Origin: an uncultured Lachnospiraceae bacterium
Lineage (GTDB): Bacteria > Bacillota > Clostridia > Lachnospirales > Lachnospiraceae
Assembly (NCBI GenBank): GCA_910579285.1
Contig: CAJTTT010000014.1
Location: 1-54,508 of the forward strand
Direction of reading: 5' to 3'
DNA: 54,508 bases
The position numbers and the translations under genes were made by a program. Positions 34,762 through 43,877 of this stretch are shown piece after piece. Position 1 is the first letter of the stretch; each line of letters opens with the position of its first letter. A model generated the notes under the pieces. That model was not told the DNA's origin and did not search any database. It saw only the letters and a list, made by a program, of their open reading frames with translations.

Positions 34762-35268
34762 TTATCTCTTCTCAGCTAAAAACATAGTCATGCTTCTGCC
34801 TTCCACTTTCGGAGCCTTATCCATCACCGCAATATCGGAAAGAGCCTGCGCAAAGTCATCCAGAATGTGCTTGCTCGTATTCATATGCGCCATCTCACGG
34901 CCGCGGAAACGTAAGGTGACCTTCACCCTGTCACCCTTGCTGATAAACTTTCTGGCAGCGTTCACTTTCGTATTCAAGTCGTTGGTGTCGATATTGGGAG
35001 AAAGCCGGATCTCCTTAATCTCAACGATCTTCTGTTTTTTCTTCGCCTCTTTGTCTTTTCTGGCCTGTTCGTATTTAAACTTGCCATAGTCTACGATCTT
35101 GCACACAGGAGGCTTCGCCGTAGGCGCAATCTTCACCAGATCCACTCCCGCTTCTTCCGCAAGCTTCATCGCATCCCTCGTCGGCATAACACCGAGCTGT
35201 TCCCCGTCTACACCGATCACTCGTACTTCTCTGTCTCTGATCTGCTCATTGATAAATAAGTCGCTAAT
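34762..35268 (-). CDS. infC: Translation initiation factor IF-3, ATT start
   Basis: The conserved IF-3 N-terminus (ISDLFINEQIRDREVRVIG) begins at an ATT codon at 35268, preceded by GGGAGGG. No ATG is available upstream in frame; a GTG at 35220 would delete conserved residues. The 168-residue length is normal. The N-domain, the Lys-rich linker (KDKEAKKKQKIVEIKEIRL) and the C-domain (GDRVKVTLRFRGREMAH) are present. IF-3 discriminates against non-standard start codons, so an ATT start lets excess IF-3 lower its own synthesis, as in E. coli. Confidence 0.95.
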   Translation of the reverse strand: MSDLFINEQIRDREVRVIGVDGEQLGVMPTRDAMKLAEEAGVDLVKIAPTAKPPVCKIVDYGKFKYEQARKDKEAKKKQKIVEIKEIRLSPNIDTNDLNTKVNAARKFISKGDRVKVTLRFRGREMAHMNTSKHILDDFAQALSDIAVMDKAPKVEGRSMTMFLAEKR

Positions 35269-35479
35269 CGTTTTACCCTCCCATAAGAAAACTTTCTTCT
35301 GACTCAGCTTCTTCGCTCAAAAAAAGAGCGGACAGCCTCGCTATCCACCCGCTCATAAACGCCCGGCAATACCCGCCCTTCGGCGGTACAAAGGCTATGA
35401 ACGCTTGCGAACTGAAACCGTTGCAAGGTGAGAGCGGATGCTCTGCTTGGTTGTCTGTGCTTTTACACGCATTTGCACA
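35269..35479 (-). promoter_or_regulatory. infC leader with attenuator-like terminator (L20-leader type)
   Basis: The 5' leader of about 210 nt contains several GC-rich stems. Close to the gene, GAGCGG and CCGCTC pair and are followed by seven T (35319-35354, read leftward), an intrinsic terminator about 55 nt before infC. Firmicutes infC operons are controlled by L20 through such a leader. The position fits; the L20-binding fold itself was not verified. Confidence 0.6.
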
Positions 35480-35485
35480 TTTGAA

Positions 35486-35515
35486 ACTATATCATACGCC
35501 GCCTGCATATGTCAA
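35486..35515 (-). promoter_or_regulatory. Promoter of the infC operon
   Basis: Read leftward, TTGACA (35510-35515) and TATAGT (35486-35491) are 18 bp apart. The predicted start is near 35479. Confidence 0.75.
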
Positions 35516-35681
35516 CCATTTTTTTTATTTTACGCGCTTTACTGCTTTACGCACGTTTGGCCGCTGCACATAAACAGACGCAAAACGCTTATTCCAATAA
35601 TACGAGCCGGTCCCGAAAGACCGGCCCCGCATATCCACACTTGTCATTAACATTGATATAATATTACAAGTAATCCTCTTA

Positions 35682-36206
35682 TTATTTGATAACAGTGTAG
35701 ATCCCCTTGGAATCAAATTTGATGGTTACTGTGTTCTCAGCTACAGCTACAACGTCAACTGCCGTCCACTCGCCCTTAACGCTCTTATATACGGAAACCG
35801 TATCGCCAGCTGCAACGCCTTCAATAGTCAGAGCAACCTGAGCGTCCACAAGGTTAACGCCGGGAGCGGAAAGCTCTGCAACTGCCAGCATGGTGCCGCC
35901 AACCTGCCCAGCCTTCTGCTGCGCATATCTGATCGCCGCTACATCTACCTTGTCAACAACACAGGTAGCGTTGGTCTCTTTACCTTCGGTAACGAGATTG
36001 CTTGCGGAAGCAATTGCAGGAAGGTCACGAACGCCATCCATCTCGGATACTGCGTTGGATGTATACTCGGGAAGAGCCTTCACAGCAGTGTCAGACAGTG
36101 TCTCAATTTTGGAAAAGTCCTTTGCCGGTACTACAGTCTCTGCAGCGCATACAGTGGTAGAGAACGTAAGCGCCAGTGCAAAACCTAATGCTAAAAATTT
36201 CTTCAT
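35682..36206 (-). CDS. Secreted protein of unknown function, paralog 1
   Basis: The start chosen is ATG 36206, 9 nt after GGAGG; another ATG at 36215 touches the Shine-Dalgarno. The 174-residue product has a signal peptide (MKKFLALGFALALTFSTTVC, cleaved near AAE). The mature part has a C-terminal beta-rich segment (VNLVDAQVALTIEGV, VKGEWTAVDVVAVAENTVTI, KGIYTVIK). It matches the paralog at 36925 over its whole length and has the same size. I do not recognise a family. Confidence 0.85.
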   Translation of the reverse strand: MKKFLALGFALALTFSTTVCAAETVVPAKDFSKIETLSDTAVKALPEYTSNAVSEMDGVRDLPAIASASNLVTEGKETNATCVVDKVDVAAIRYAQQKAGQVGGTMLAVAELSAPGVNLVDAQVALTIEGVAAGDTVSVYKSVKGEWTAVDVVAVAENTVTIKFDSKGIYTVIK

Positions 36207-36393
36207 TTCTTTCATTCCTCCTTTATTTTCAAGTGTGGTATATATCAACACATATGTGCCGATATTCATAAAAAAAGTGGAACCTCTTTCACTACTTCCT
36301 ATAAAATTGTAAATTTTTCCATCTCTATTGTCAATACACTTTTTGCATTGTTCATAAATCCAGTAGAAGGCAGGCGATTATTTCGCCTGCCTG

Positions 36394-36770
36394 CCTCTCA
36401 CACCACCGTGCGTCACCGTTCGGTACACGGCGGTTCAATCAATTTGACAAGCAACACATTTTGTTGTGTAGTAGTCTAACATTGAGATTAGTCCAAACTT
36501 TGCCAGCCGTTCATTGCTTATACATTTGCAGATATTCCCTGTTCTTTGGCGTTTTCCAATGTTTTCGTATACACATGTGTAGACGATATCGTATCTGTCC
36601 TTCCATTTTTGCGCACAGCCCTTTCAATGCTTCCGATTTTGAAATAATTTATCCAACCCCGGATAAGCTGACTGAGTTTCTCTACCTTATATGCGATTCC
36701 TGTCCATCGGGTCAGAGGTTTGCTTACAGCTTCTTTCAGATTTCGTCTCACGGCGGACACCCTTGCTGTT
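36394..36770 (-). pseudogene. 3' remnant of a group II intron (maturase C-terminus and domain V)
   Basis: The frame encodes LTRWTGIAYKVEKLSQLIRG then WINYFKIGSIERAVRKNG, the maturase (GIIM) domain of intron reverse transcriptases. A frameshift follows, and the C-terminus (ISNERLAKFGLISMLDYY) reads in another frame. Next comes a typical domain V at 36394-36436 (read leftward, GAACCGCCGTG ... CACGGTGGTGTGAGAGG). The RT catalytic domain and the intron 5' half are missing. It separates the two secreted paralogs. Confidence 0.8.
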
Positions 36771-36924
36771 CAGCTATGTGCTTCGTCGTTGCCTACGCGC
36801 GCTCGGAACTTACACCCGTTAGAGAACGCCCATGCTGGGCAAACAAAAGCGAGCCAATCCTGTAGGACCGGCCCGCATATCCACACTTGTCATTCATATT
36901 ATAATATTATAAACATTCATACAA

Positions 36925-37449
36925 CTATTTGACAAATGTGTAGATCCCCTTCTGAGGGAATTTGATCGTAACACTGTCGTCAGCCACCGCTGTGACATCA
37001 ACTGCAGTCCATTCACCCTTAACGCTTCTGTACGCAGTGACATTGTCGCCAGCCTTCACGCCTTCGATACACAGTGCAACCTGCGCGTCTGCAAGGTTAA
37101 CTCCAGGCGCGGTAAGATTTACAACCGTCAGCATTTCGCCGCCGGTCTGCGCTGCCTTCTGCTGTGCATATTTGACTGCTCCTGCGTCCACTTTGTCTAC
37201 AATGCATGTAGCGTTGCTCTCCCTGCCCTCCGTAAACATGTCGCTGCCGGAAGCGATCTTCGCCTGGCCATGCACGCCTTCCAGCTTAGCAACCGCGTTG
37301 GAAGTATACTCAGGAAGCGTCTTCCCCACGCTGGAAGCAAGTGTGTCAAGTCTGTCAAAATCTTTTTCGGGCACTACTGTCTCAGCCGCGCACACAGTGC
37401 TGGAGAAAGTAAGCGCCAGTGCAAAACCTAATGCTAAAAATTTCTTCAT
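36925..37449 (-). CDS. Secreted protein of unknown function, paralog 2
   Basis: ATG 37449 follows GGAGG by 9 nt. The product is 174 residues, the same as its neighbour, with a nearly identical signal peptide (MKKFLALGFALALTFSSTVC) and strong similarity throughout (for example LPEYTSNAV, NATCIVDKVDAGAVKYAQQK, VKGEWTAVDV). The two genes arose by tandem duplication. Downstream, a stem (GCCGGTCC/GGATTGGC) followed by TTTTGTTT acts as a likely terminator. The mature protein has one conserved Cys and no known domain. Confidence 0.85.
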   Translation of the reverse strand: MKKFLALGFALALTFSSTVCAAETVVPEKDFDRLDTLASSVGKTLPEYTSNAVAKLEGVHGQAKIASGSDMFTEGRESNATCIVDKVDAGAVKYAQQKAAQTGGEMLTVVNLTAPGVNLADAQVALCIEGVKAGDNVTAYRSVKGEWTAVDVTAVADDSVTIKFPQKGIYTFVK

Positions 37450-37610
37450 ATCCGTATATCCTCCTTCATTCCCAAGTGCGGCGTTAATCAACACAACTTG
37501 TGCTGATATTCATAGCATATCTAAGTCATAAACTTTTATGACCTCATCTATGGTTGTAAAATTTACCGCCCCAGCCGCAAAAGACTTTATCGGACTTCCA
37601 AAATTTGGCA

Positions 37611-38381
37611 CTAAAATACAAGATGAATGGTCTCTGCGCTCGCTTCGTATTCTTCCATACGGTCATAATCAGAAGTCTGGGAGTAAGTGATCACATAGCT
37701 TTTATCCGCGTTGATCGCATATTCCAGCTGTGAGATCTGCGTATCACCCACCTGATAATGACACAAAATGCGAAAAGCCGGGCAGCCGTCTATCCGAATG
37801 CTCTCAAAGCTGTCGATGGTCACCTCGATCTCTTCCCCATACTCTTTACGGAAATTTTCCTCCGCCTGGGCCTTAAAGGTCTCCTCTGTCATAAGCTGCA
37901 GCGCCACATCCCTGGCGAGGGCTACATAATATATCGTGGAAGCGTCAATCGGATAACGTCTGGTCACATACATGCCCTCGATATCCTCCGACTCCGAAAA
38001 AGCTTCCGGCAAGGTGAAATTGCAGCCCTTAGTGACGGGTGCGCTCTCCACCACAGATAGATCCATCTCATTTTCTTCCAGCATTTCTTCCGTTAGCTGA
38101 TTTTTCAAAGTTTCATCCATTTCCACCGGGGCCATAAAACTGCCATCGGTGACAGGCTCTGCGCTTTCACCGCCGTCTGCATCTTCCCCTTCTCCCGGTT
38201 CCTTCTCCTCCGCCCCGTCAGAAGATTCCTCTGTCCCGTCAGCCTCCGTGCCATCCTTCGACAGCTCTGATTCCGTCCCGGAAATATCCGCGTTTGTATG
38301 TACAGCCTCCCCGTCCCCGCAGCCCATGAGGAAAGCCGCGCACACCGCAAGAAGCAGGCCCTTTATTCTCTTTTTATGCAT
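37611..38381 (-). CDS. Lipoprotein of unknown function
   Basis: I chose ATG 38381, which starts MHKKRIKGLLLAVCAAFLMG with a lipobox Cys21. An acidic, Ser/Glu/Gly/Asp-rich linker follows for about 70 residues. A globular C-terminal domain (about 115-256) contains CNFTLPEAFSESEDIEGMYV and SISQ-like strands ending YDRMEEYEASAETIHLVF. The extracellular anchoring is clear; the fold is not recognised. Confidence 0.85.
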   Translation of the reverse strand: MHKKRIKGLLLAVCAAFLMGCGDGEAVHTNADISGTESELSKDGTEADGTEESSDGAEEKEPGEGEDADGGESAEPVTDGSFMAPVEMDETLKNQLTEEMLEENEMDLSVVESAPVTKGCNFTLPEAFSESEDIEGMYVTRRYPIDASTIYYVALARDVALQLMTEETFKAQAEENFRKEYGEEIEVTIDSFESIRIDGCPAFRILCHYQVGDTQISQLEYAINADKSYVITYSQTSDYDRMEEYEASAETIHLVF

Positions 38382-38516
38382 CGTTCCACTTGCCTTTCCC
38401 GTATCGTCAGAGGACGCAAGCCAAACGGCCTGCGTCCAACACATCCATTGTAATATAAAATAGTAAAACTGGCAACGCCATATTATCCCTTCCGAAAAGA
38501 GGGCTTAACCGCCCGC

Positions 38517-38831
38517 TTATGCCTCACGGAAAGTCGCGCACTGTGTCTCCCTGCAGTCACACGCGCCGCAGCCTCTGATATCCACATGCTCCGCATGGCA
38601 TTTGTAATTAGAGTTGTACACACATTTTTCTGCTTCACAGTCAATGCTGATCGTACGGCAGGGATGCTCTAATGAGCTGACATAGGCGTCATCGCGCCTC
38701 TGGGAAAAACTCTCACAGCAGGTCCCGTCACAGTTGCAGGCATGACTGCCTCCCACCATGATATCTCCCTTACAGCAATAGTTCTCCTGATTGTAACTGC
38801 AGTTTTCCACGCCACATTTTAATTCCGCCAT
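38517..38831 (-). CDS. DUF1540 cysteine-rich protein, two repeats
   Basis: This 104-residue protein has two copies of a Cys-rich module (CGVENCSYNQENYCCKGDIM and CEAEKCVYNSNYKCHAEHVD), each ending CNCDGTCCESF or CDCRETQCATF. This is the DUF1540 pattern, probably a metal-binding domain. Fourteen or more cysteines are present. A single gene with AGGAGG before its ATG. Function is unknown. Confidence 0.9.
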   Translation of the reverse strand: MAELKCGVENCSYNQENYCCKGDIMVGGSHACNCDGTCCESFSQRRDDAYVSSLEHPCRTISIDCEAEKCVYNSNYKCHAEHVDIRGCGACDCRETQCATFREA

Positions 38832-38937
38832 AATTACCTCCTATCTGAGTGACTTGTCACGAAGAGGCGACGTAAATCTCAAATGCGATTTTTCAATCTG
38901 CCCTCCACGTTATATTCACTACTCAGTATGGGCAGGC

Positions 38938-40710
38938 TTATGAAATTTTATACAGGTTAAACCAATACCGTTCCAGCAAAAAACTCCCCTGCTCTTCTAC
39001 CTCCAGTCCGGCCTGACGCCACTTGGCCACGATATCCTCACGGCTGTTAAAACTGCCGATAAACCAAAGACTTCTCCCCTTCTCTTCCTCCTGCATCTTT
39101 TGGCGCATTTCCAGAATTTCTTCCACTTCCTCAAGCGTCCCGCAGGGCGAAGTGATTTCCTGTATCAGTTTCTCCCCTTCCAGCCGCCAGAGATTCCGCT
39201 CCACCGTCTCCGGCAGATAATATCCTGTCACAGCCTGCACCTGGTCAAAATTGTAAATGACACTGTCCTGCGGGCCGATCCGGGAAAGCGCCGTCTCCGT
39301 CTCCGCCATCAGCCGTATTTTATATTCCTCCTCACCCATAAAAGCCCGGTAATCCCGCAGGCCGACCGTGACGACCAGCAGGGTGAGGACGATCCCGGCA
39401 CAGGATAGAATCCTGTTTCTTCTTGTATTATAATTGCCCCTCCCGAATATTTCATTGAGACAGAGGGCAAATCCAAGCCAGAAACAGCCCAGAGCAGGTA
39501 TCATATACCGATACACAAAAATCGGACGGAGCAAAAACGAAGCCGCAAACCCGAACGCTACAAGCCCTGCCAGGACGCCGATGCCCGCCGTGGCCAGAAA
39601 AAACCGCTCCGCCGTTCCATCTGTTTCTAATATTTTCGCCTCATTTGCGTGCCAAAATTTTCCTGTATTTTCCTTACTTTTTCCAATTACTCTTCCATTA
39701 TGGTAGAGTTTAACCATCCACCGGCACCACAATCCGAGGTATGCGGCAAACAAAATCACTGCCAGAACGGTATTCACCCTGTCGTCTGAAAAGGCAGGCT
39801 TCATCAGAAATTTCACACAGCCGCCAAGAGAGCGCCAGGTCAGCGGCAGAATCCAGTAATTCTCACTGACCGCACCGAGTTGTCCCGCCAGCGCAAAGAG
39901 CCAGGGCACATAGCCGATCACCGAGACTGCCACATAGAGAAACCACTCCTTGACCCGTCTTCTGTCACGGAACAGGAAGACGAGCAGCAGACAAAGATAA
40001 ACCATCACTACAGCCACACAGGCAAAATACTGGGTGTAGGCTGCCGCCAGACCATATATGACAAGGGCTGCCCCGTGGAGTTGGCGGCCCCGTACCTGCC
40101 GTCCGGCCTGCGGTTCCTCCGCATCACTCCTGCCGTACGCCGAATCCGGCTTCACTGCTCCTGTGCTGCCATACACCACACCCGCGGCAGTCTTCTCCAA
40201 CTCCGCTCTCGGGTTTACATAATTCTCGATCAATGCATAGCCATGCAGAAACGCCGCCGTCACAAACAAAAGCGCCCAGCCGTACATCCGCACCTCCACC
40301 GTGTAGGCCGGAAGCTGCGGCATGGCCGTCACACAGAACAGAAACAGGCCGCCCACAAACAGACCGAACCGCCTGCGCAGAAAGACGACCGCGTAAAGCA
40401 GCAGCCCAAAATACGGCAGCACCGACACCATTTTCGCCGGAATAACCGTTCCCACGCCCGGCGCGATTAGTTTACATAAATCTACAAACAACTTGACAAT
40501 ACAATAATACAGCGGCGGATGCACGTCTGCCGCTGTAAAGCGAACCAGTTCACTGTAAGAATGTTCCGCCATTCCCACAGTAAACAGCTCGTCATACCAG
40601 ATATCGTTGCTAAAACAGAGAGAAAAACTCCTGCCAAGCATTACCAGGCTGAACACAAACAGGAAAAGTCCCGCTATATCCCTGCCTGTCATTTTTTTCC
40701 AGAAACTCAT
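38938..40710 (-). CDS. GT39-like membrane glycosyltransferase
   Basis: I chose ATG 40710 (GGAG 9 nt upstream) over 40725. The 590-residue protein has about ten membrane helices. The first extracellular loop has WYDELFTVGMAEHS and ADVHPPLYY, the acidic and His-Pro motifs of the PMT/ArnT (GT-C) superfamily, which use polyprenyl-phosphate sugars. Residues about 480-590 form a soluble C-terminal domain. The acceptor, protein or cell-wall polymer, cannot be told. It lies 56 bp downstream of thrS but may be a separate unit. Confidence 0.85.
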   Translation of the reverse strand: MSFWKKMTGRDIAGLFLFVFSLVMLGRSFSLCFSNDIWYDELFTVGMAEHSYSELVRFTAADVHPPLYYCIVKLFVDLCKLIAPGVGTVIPAKMVSVLPYFGLLLYAVVFLRRRFGLFVGGLFLFCVTAMPQLPAYTVEVRMYGWALLFVTAAFLHGYALIENYVNPRAELEKTAAGVVYGSTGAVKPDSAYGRSDAEEPQAGRQVRGRQLHGAALVIYGLAAAYTQYFACVAVVMVYLCLLLVFLFRDRRRVKEWFLYVAVSVIGYVPWLFALAGQLGAVSENYWILPLTWRSLGGCVKFLMKPAFSDDRVNTVLAVILFAAYLGLWCRWMVKLYHNGRVIGKSKENTGKFWHANEAKILETDGTAERFFLATAGIGVLAGLVAFGFAASFLLRPIFVYRYMIPALGCFWLGFALCLNEIFGRGNYNTRRNRILSCAGIVLTLLVVTVGLRDYRAFMGEEEYKIRLMAETETALSRIGPQDSVIYNFDQVQAVTGYYLPETVERNLWRLEGEKLIQEITSPCGTLEEVEEILEMRQKMQEEEKGRSLWFIGSFNSREDIVAKWRQAGLEVEEQGSFLLERYWFNLYKIS

Positions 40711-40766
40711 ACGCGCGCACTCCATCCTGCGCAGGACAGACCCGCTTCCCGGCGTCTTATCCTGGC

Positions 40767-42734
40767 CTACGCTTTCTGCTCCTCCTGCACCGTTTCCTTA
40801 CGAATCTCCTTCGTGCGGATCTCCTTGCAGATCTGGTCGATAAACTCCTGCAAAGGCTTCACGCCCTCGTCGCCAGCGTAACGGCTTCTGACGGACACTG
40901 TTTTGTCCTCCGCCTCCTGGGCGCCAACCACGAGCATATAGGGCACTTTGGCCAGTCTCGCCTCACGGATCTTAAAGCCGATTTTCTCAGAGCGGTTGTC
41001 AGCGGTCACATCGATATCGTTTCTCGCCAGCTCCTTTCTGATCTCCTCGGCATACGCCTCATACTTCTCCGAAATGGGCAGGATACGCACCTGCTCGGGG
41101 CAGAGCCATGTGGGGAACTTGCCGGCATATTTCTCGATCAGCCACGCCAGCGTCCGCTCGTAGCATCCCATAGAAGTCCTGTGGATGATGCCGGGACGTA
41201 CCTTGTCGCCGTTCTGGTCGATGTAATACATGTCAAACTGTTCCGCCAGAAGAGCATCCCACTGAACGGTAATCATGGTATCCTCTTTGCCGTACACGTT
41301 CTTCGCGTTGATATCCACCTTCGGCCCGTAGAATGCCGCCTCGCCCACATCCTCCGTAAAGGGAAGTTCCAGCTCAATCAGAATATCACGGATGTGCGCC
41401 TCCGTCTCATTCCACACCTCCGGCTCGCCGATATATTTTTCCGGGTTCTCAGGATCCCACTTGGAGAGATGCCATGTCACGTCCTCCAGCAGGCCCAAGG
41501 TTGACATAACATGTTTCGCCAACGCGATACAGCCCTTGAACTCCTCCACCATCTGATCCGGCCTCATAATCAGATGCCCCTCAGAAATGGTAAACTGGCG
41601 CACACGGGTCAGCCCGTGCATCTCGCCGGAGTCCTCGTTGCGGAAAAGGGTGGATGTCTCACCGTAGCGGATCGGCAGATCCCGGTAGGAATGCTGGGTA
41701 TTCTTGTAGCAGTAATACTGGAAAGGACATGTCATGGGACGAAGGGCAAACACTTCCCTGTCCTTCTCCTCGTCTCCCAGCACAAACATGCCTTCCTTGT
41801 AATGGTCCCAATGGCCGGACATTTTATACAGGTCGCTCTTTGCCATGAGCGGGGTCTTCGTCCGCACATAGCCCCACTCCTTGTCCTCCAGATCCTCAAT
41901 CCAGCGCTGCAGCTTCATCACCATCTTCGTGCCCTTGGGCAGAAGCAACGGCAGACCCTGTCCGATCACATCCACCGTGGTGAACAGCTCCATCTCACGG
42001 CCCAGTTTGTTGTGATCCCGGCGTTTGATATCCTCCAGATGCTCCAGATATGCCGCCAGCTCCTCCTTCTTCGCAAAAGCGGTGCCGTAAATACGCTGTA
42101 ACTGCGCCCTGTCCGAATCGCCCCGCCAGTATGCCATAGAGGAAGAAATCAGCTTGTACGCTTTGATGTTTTTCGTGCTCATCAGATGCGGACCAGCGCA
42201 CAGATCCACAAATCCGCCCTGATCATAGAAGGAAATCTCCGCATCCTCCGGCAGATCCTGAATCAGTTCCACCTTGTAAGGCTCGTTTCGCTCCTCCATA
42301 AACTTGATCGCCTCAGCCCTCGGCATGGTAAACCGCTCCAGCTTATGCCCTTCCTTGATGATCTTCTTCATCTCCGCTTCCAGCTTATCCAGATCTTCCC
42401 TGGAAAAAGGCGCGGCATCGAAGTCATAATAGAATCCCTCCTCGATAGCCGGCCCGATGGTCACTTTCGCCTCCGGGAACAGACGCTTCACCGCCTCCGC
42501 CAGCACATGGGATGCCGTATGTCTGATTACCTTAAGTCCTTCCGGGTCGTTGGCTGTCAAAATATTTAAACTGCAGTCCTGCCCGATCACGGTGCGCAGA
42601 TCTACCACCCTGCCATCCACTTCACCGGCGCATGCCGCGCGTGCAAGCCCTTCCGAAATGTCCATCGCAATATCGTAGACACACATCGCCTGCGCATATT
42701 CTTTCACAGAACCGTCTTTCAATGTAATTTTCAT
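40767..42734 (-). CDS. thrS: Threonyl-tRNA synthetase
   Basis: The 655-residue protein has an N-terminal TGS domain, an editing domain with HTASHVLAEAVKRLFPEAKV, and a class II catalytic core with RNEDSGEMHGLTRVRQF and the zinc ligands in MTCPFQYYC, QHSYRDLP and GIIHRTSMG. The C-terminal anticodon-binding domain ends near SVRSRYAG. It charges tRNA-Thr and removes mischarged Ser. A T-box leader precedes it, so expression should rise when tRNA-Thr is uncharged. Confidence 0.98.
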   Translation of the reverse strand: MKITLKDGSVKEYAQAMCVYDIAMDISEGLARAACAGEVDGRVVDLRTVIGQDCSLNILTANDPEGLKVIRHTASHVLAEAVKRLFPEAKVTIGPAIEEGFYYDFDAAPFSREDLDKLEAEMKKIIKEGHKLERFTMPRAEAIKFMEERNEPYKVELIQDLPEDAEISFYDQGGFVDLCAGPHLMSTKNIKAYKLISSSMAYWRGDSDRAQLQRIYGTAFAKKEELAAYLEHLEDIKRRDHNKLGREMELFTTVDVIGQGLPLLLPKGTKMVMKLQRWIEDLEDKEWGYVRTKTPLMAKSDLYKMSGHWDHYKEGMFVLGDEEKDREVFALRPMTCPFQYYCYKNTQHSYRDLPIRYGETSTLFRNEDSGEMHGLTRVRQFTISEGHLIMRPDQMVEEFKGCIALAKHVMSTLGLLEDVTWHLSKWDPENPEKYIGEPEVWNETEAHIRDILIELELPFTEDVGEAAFYGPKVDINAKNVYGKEDTMITVQWDALLAEQFDMYYIDQNGDKVRPGIIHRTSMGCYERTLAWLIEKYAGKFPTWLCPEQVRILPISEKYEAYAEEIRKELARNDIDVTADNRSEKIGFKIREARLAKVPYMLVVGAQEAEDKTVSVRSRYAGDEGVKPLQEFIDQICKEIRTKEIRKETVQEEQKA

Positions 42735-42794
42735 TTTTCCTCTTCCTTTCCATTATGACCTGTCGTTGCCTTTTCCAACTCCGCTTATACGCGC

Positions 42795-43025
42795 AAAAAA
42801 TCCCCTGCACTGTCAGTCAGACTGTGCAGAGGACGTATGTTTACGCGGTTCCACCTCGCTTGCTCCGTGCGCCTTTCGCGGCACGAAACCTCTCATTCGA
42901 CTGTAACGTAAGTCAGCGGGCCGTATTGGGGCCACTCGGAGCTGGTTTTCAAATGTTTCCCGCAAAAGCGCTTTCAGCCCAGGGCGCTTCTCTCTGCTGC
43001 CTTCCACATTCTACTCTGCTCGTCA
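42795..43025 (-). promoter_or_regulatory. T-box riboswitch of thrS
   Basis: Read leftward, the leader contains the canonical T-box core AGGTGGAACCGCG (42844-42856), followed by a terminator stem (CCTCTGCACAGTC / GACAGTGCAGGGG) and six T (42795-42834). The AGAGAAG and GCTGAAAG elements of stem I are visible near 42980-43000. Uncharged tRNA-Thr would stabilise the antiterminator. I could not assign the specifier codon with certainty. Confidence 0.88.
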
Positions 43026-43094
43026 ACGTGTTAACCTATCAATTCTCTTCCTATTCTATGCCAGACTCTCTCAAAAGTAAAGGGTAAAATTATC

Positions 43095-43601
43095 CTATGC
43101 GTTTTTCCCGCAGCACTTCTTATATTTCTTGCCGCTTCCGCAGGGACAGGGATCGTTGGGATAAATCTTCTTATCCTTGTGGACTGTCGTGGACTCTTTC
43201 TGCTCCCGGTAGAGAGCCTTTCTCTTGTCCTCATCAAAGATCTCGTTCCACTCCTCCAGATTATAGAGCCAGTCTGCGCCGGCGCCCACCATGTTCTTGT
43301 AGAGCAGCTCTTTGTCAAAACCGAGGCTTACTTTGGTATCTTCCTCCATCTCCTCGATGGGGTTCGCTTTCTTTAAGCTGTCATTGATGCCGTCCAGAAA
43401 GCCCACCATAGTCATCAGATCCACTTCGTATTTATCCGCAAGCTCCTTGACTGTGCCTTTTACCGCCTTGTCCGGGGTCTTTAAAAGCTGTGCATAGATT
43501 TCTTTTTCCTTCTGGAAATAGGCCGACCAGAGTCTCTGCAGATCTCCCTTGTTCGCCGTCTCCGAATACGCCATATCGCGCCACTGTTGTAATAATGCCA
43601 T
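43095..43601 (-). CDS. SEC-C domain protein
   Basis: The 168-residue protein ends with the zinc-binding SEC-C motif NDPCPCGSGKKYKKCCGKNA, as at the C-terminus of SecA. The N-terminal 130 residues are helical (LQRLWSAYFQKEKEIYAQLL) and match the uncharacterised SEC-C family of about this length in Clostridia. SEC-C modules bind zinc and often ribosomes or SecB. The gene ends 70 bp before the T-box and is transcribed separately. Confidence 0.88.
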   Translation of the reverse strand: MALLQQWRDMAYSETANKGDLQRLWSAYFQKEKEIYAQLLKTPDKAVKGTVKELADKYEVDLMTMVGFLDGINDSLKKANPIEEMEEDTKVSLGFDKELLYKNMVGAGADWLYNLEEWNEIFDEDKRKALYREQKESTTVHKDKKIYPNDPCPCGSGKKYKKCCGKNA

Positions 43602-43877
43602 TGTACTGTACCACCTTTATCCTGTAATTCTGACCTGCCTGTCCGTCTGTGACAGAGCAGACCAAATGATGCGTTTCCGCATTCGTTACTAAGTATATAC
43701 CATTTCATCGAAAATGTAAATTTATATTTCCTTAAGATGTGTGTGTATAAAACAAGAAAAACGGGCAACAATGATACTAAGCAAAAGATAAGAAATACTT
43801 ATCCTCCCCTAAGATCAGGAAAGCCCCCGAAACTGCCGACGCCGTTTCGGGGGCTTTCCATCTCGTATCCGTCTGTT
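43602..43877. other. Intergenic region with a strong terminator
   Basis: No gene is visible. The region contains the terminator of the carbohydrate operon at 43819-43858 and probably the promoter of the SEC-C gene. Confidence 0.6.
43819..43858 (-). terminator. Terminator of the carbohydrate operon
   Basis: GAAAGCCCCCGAAAC and GTTTCGGGGGCTTTC form a perfect 15-bp stem about 20 bp after the alpha-mannosidase stop codon. Confidence 0.9.

Noticed and set aside
36518..36760. A stand-alone 80-residue gene
   Set aside because: The sequence is the maturase part of a group II intron protein, frameshifted and without its catalytic domain.
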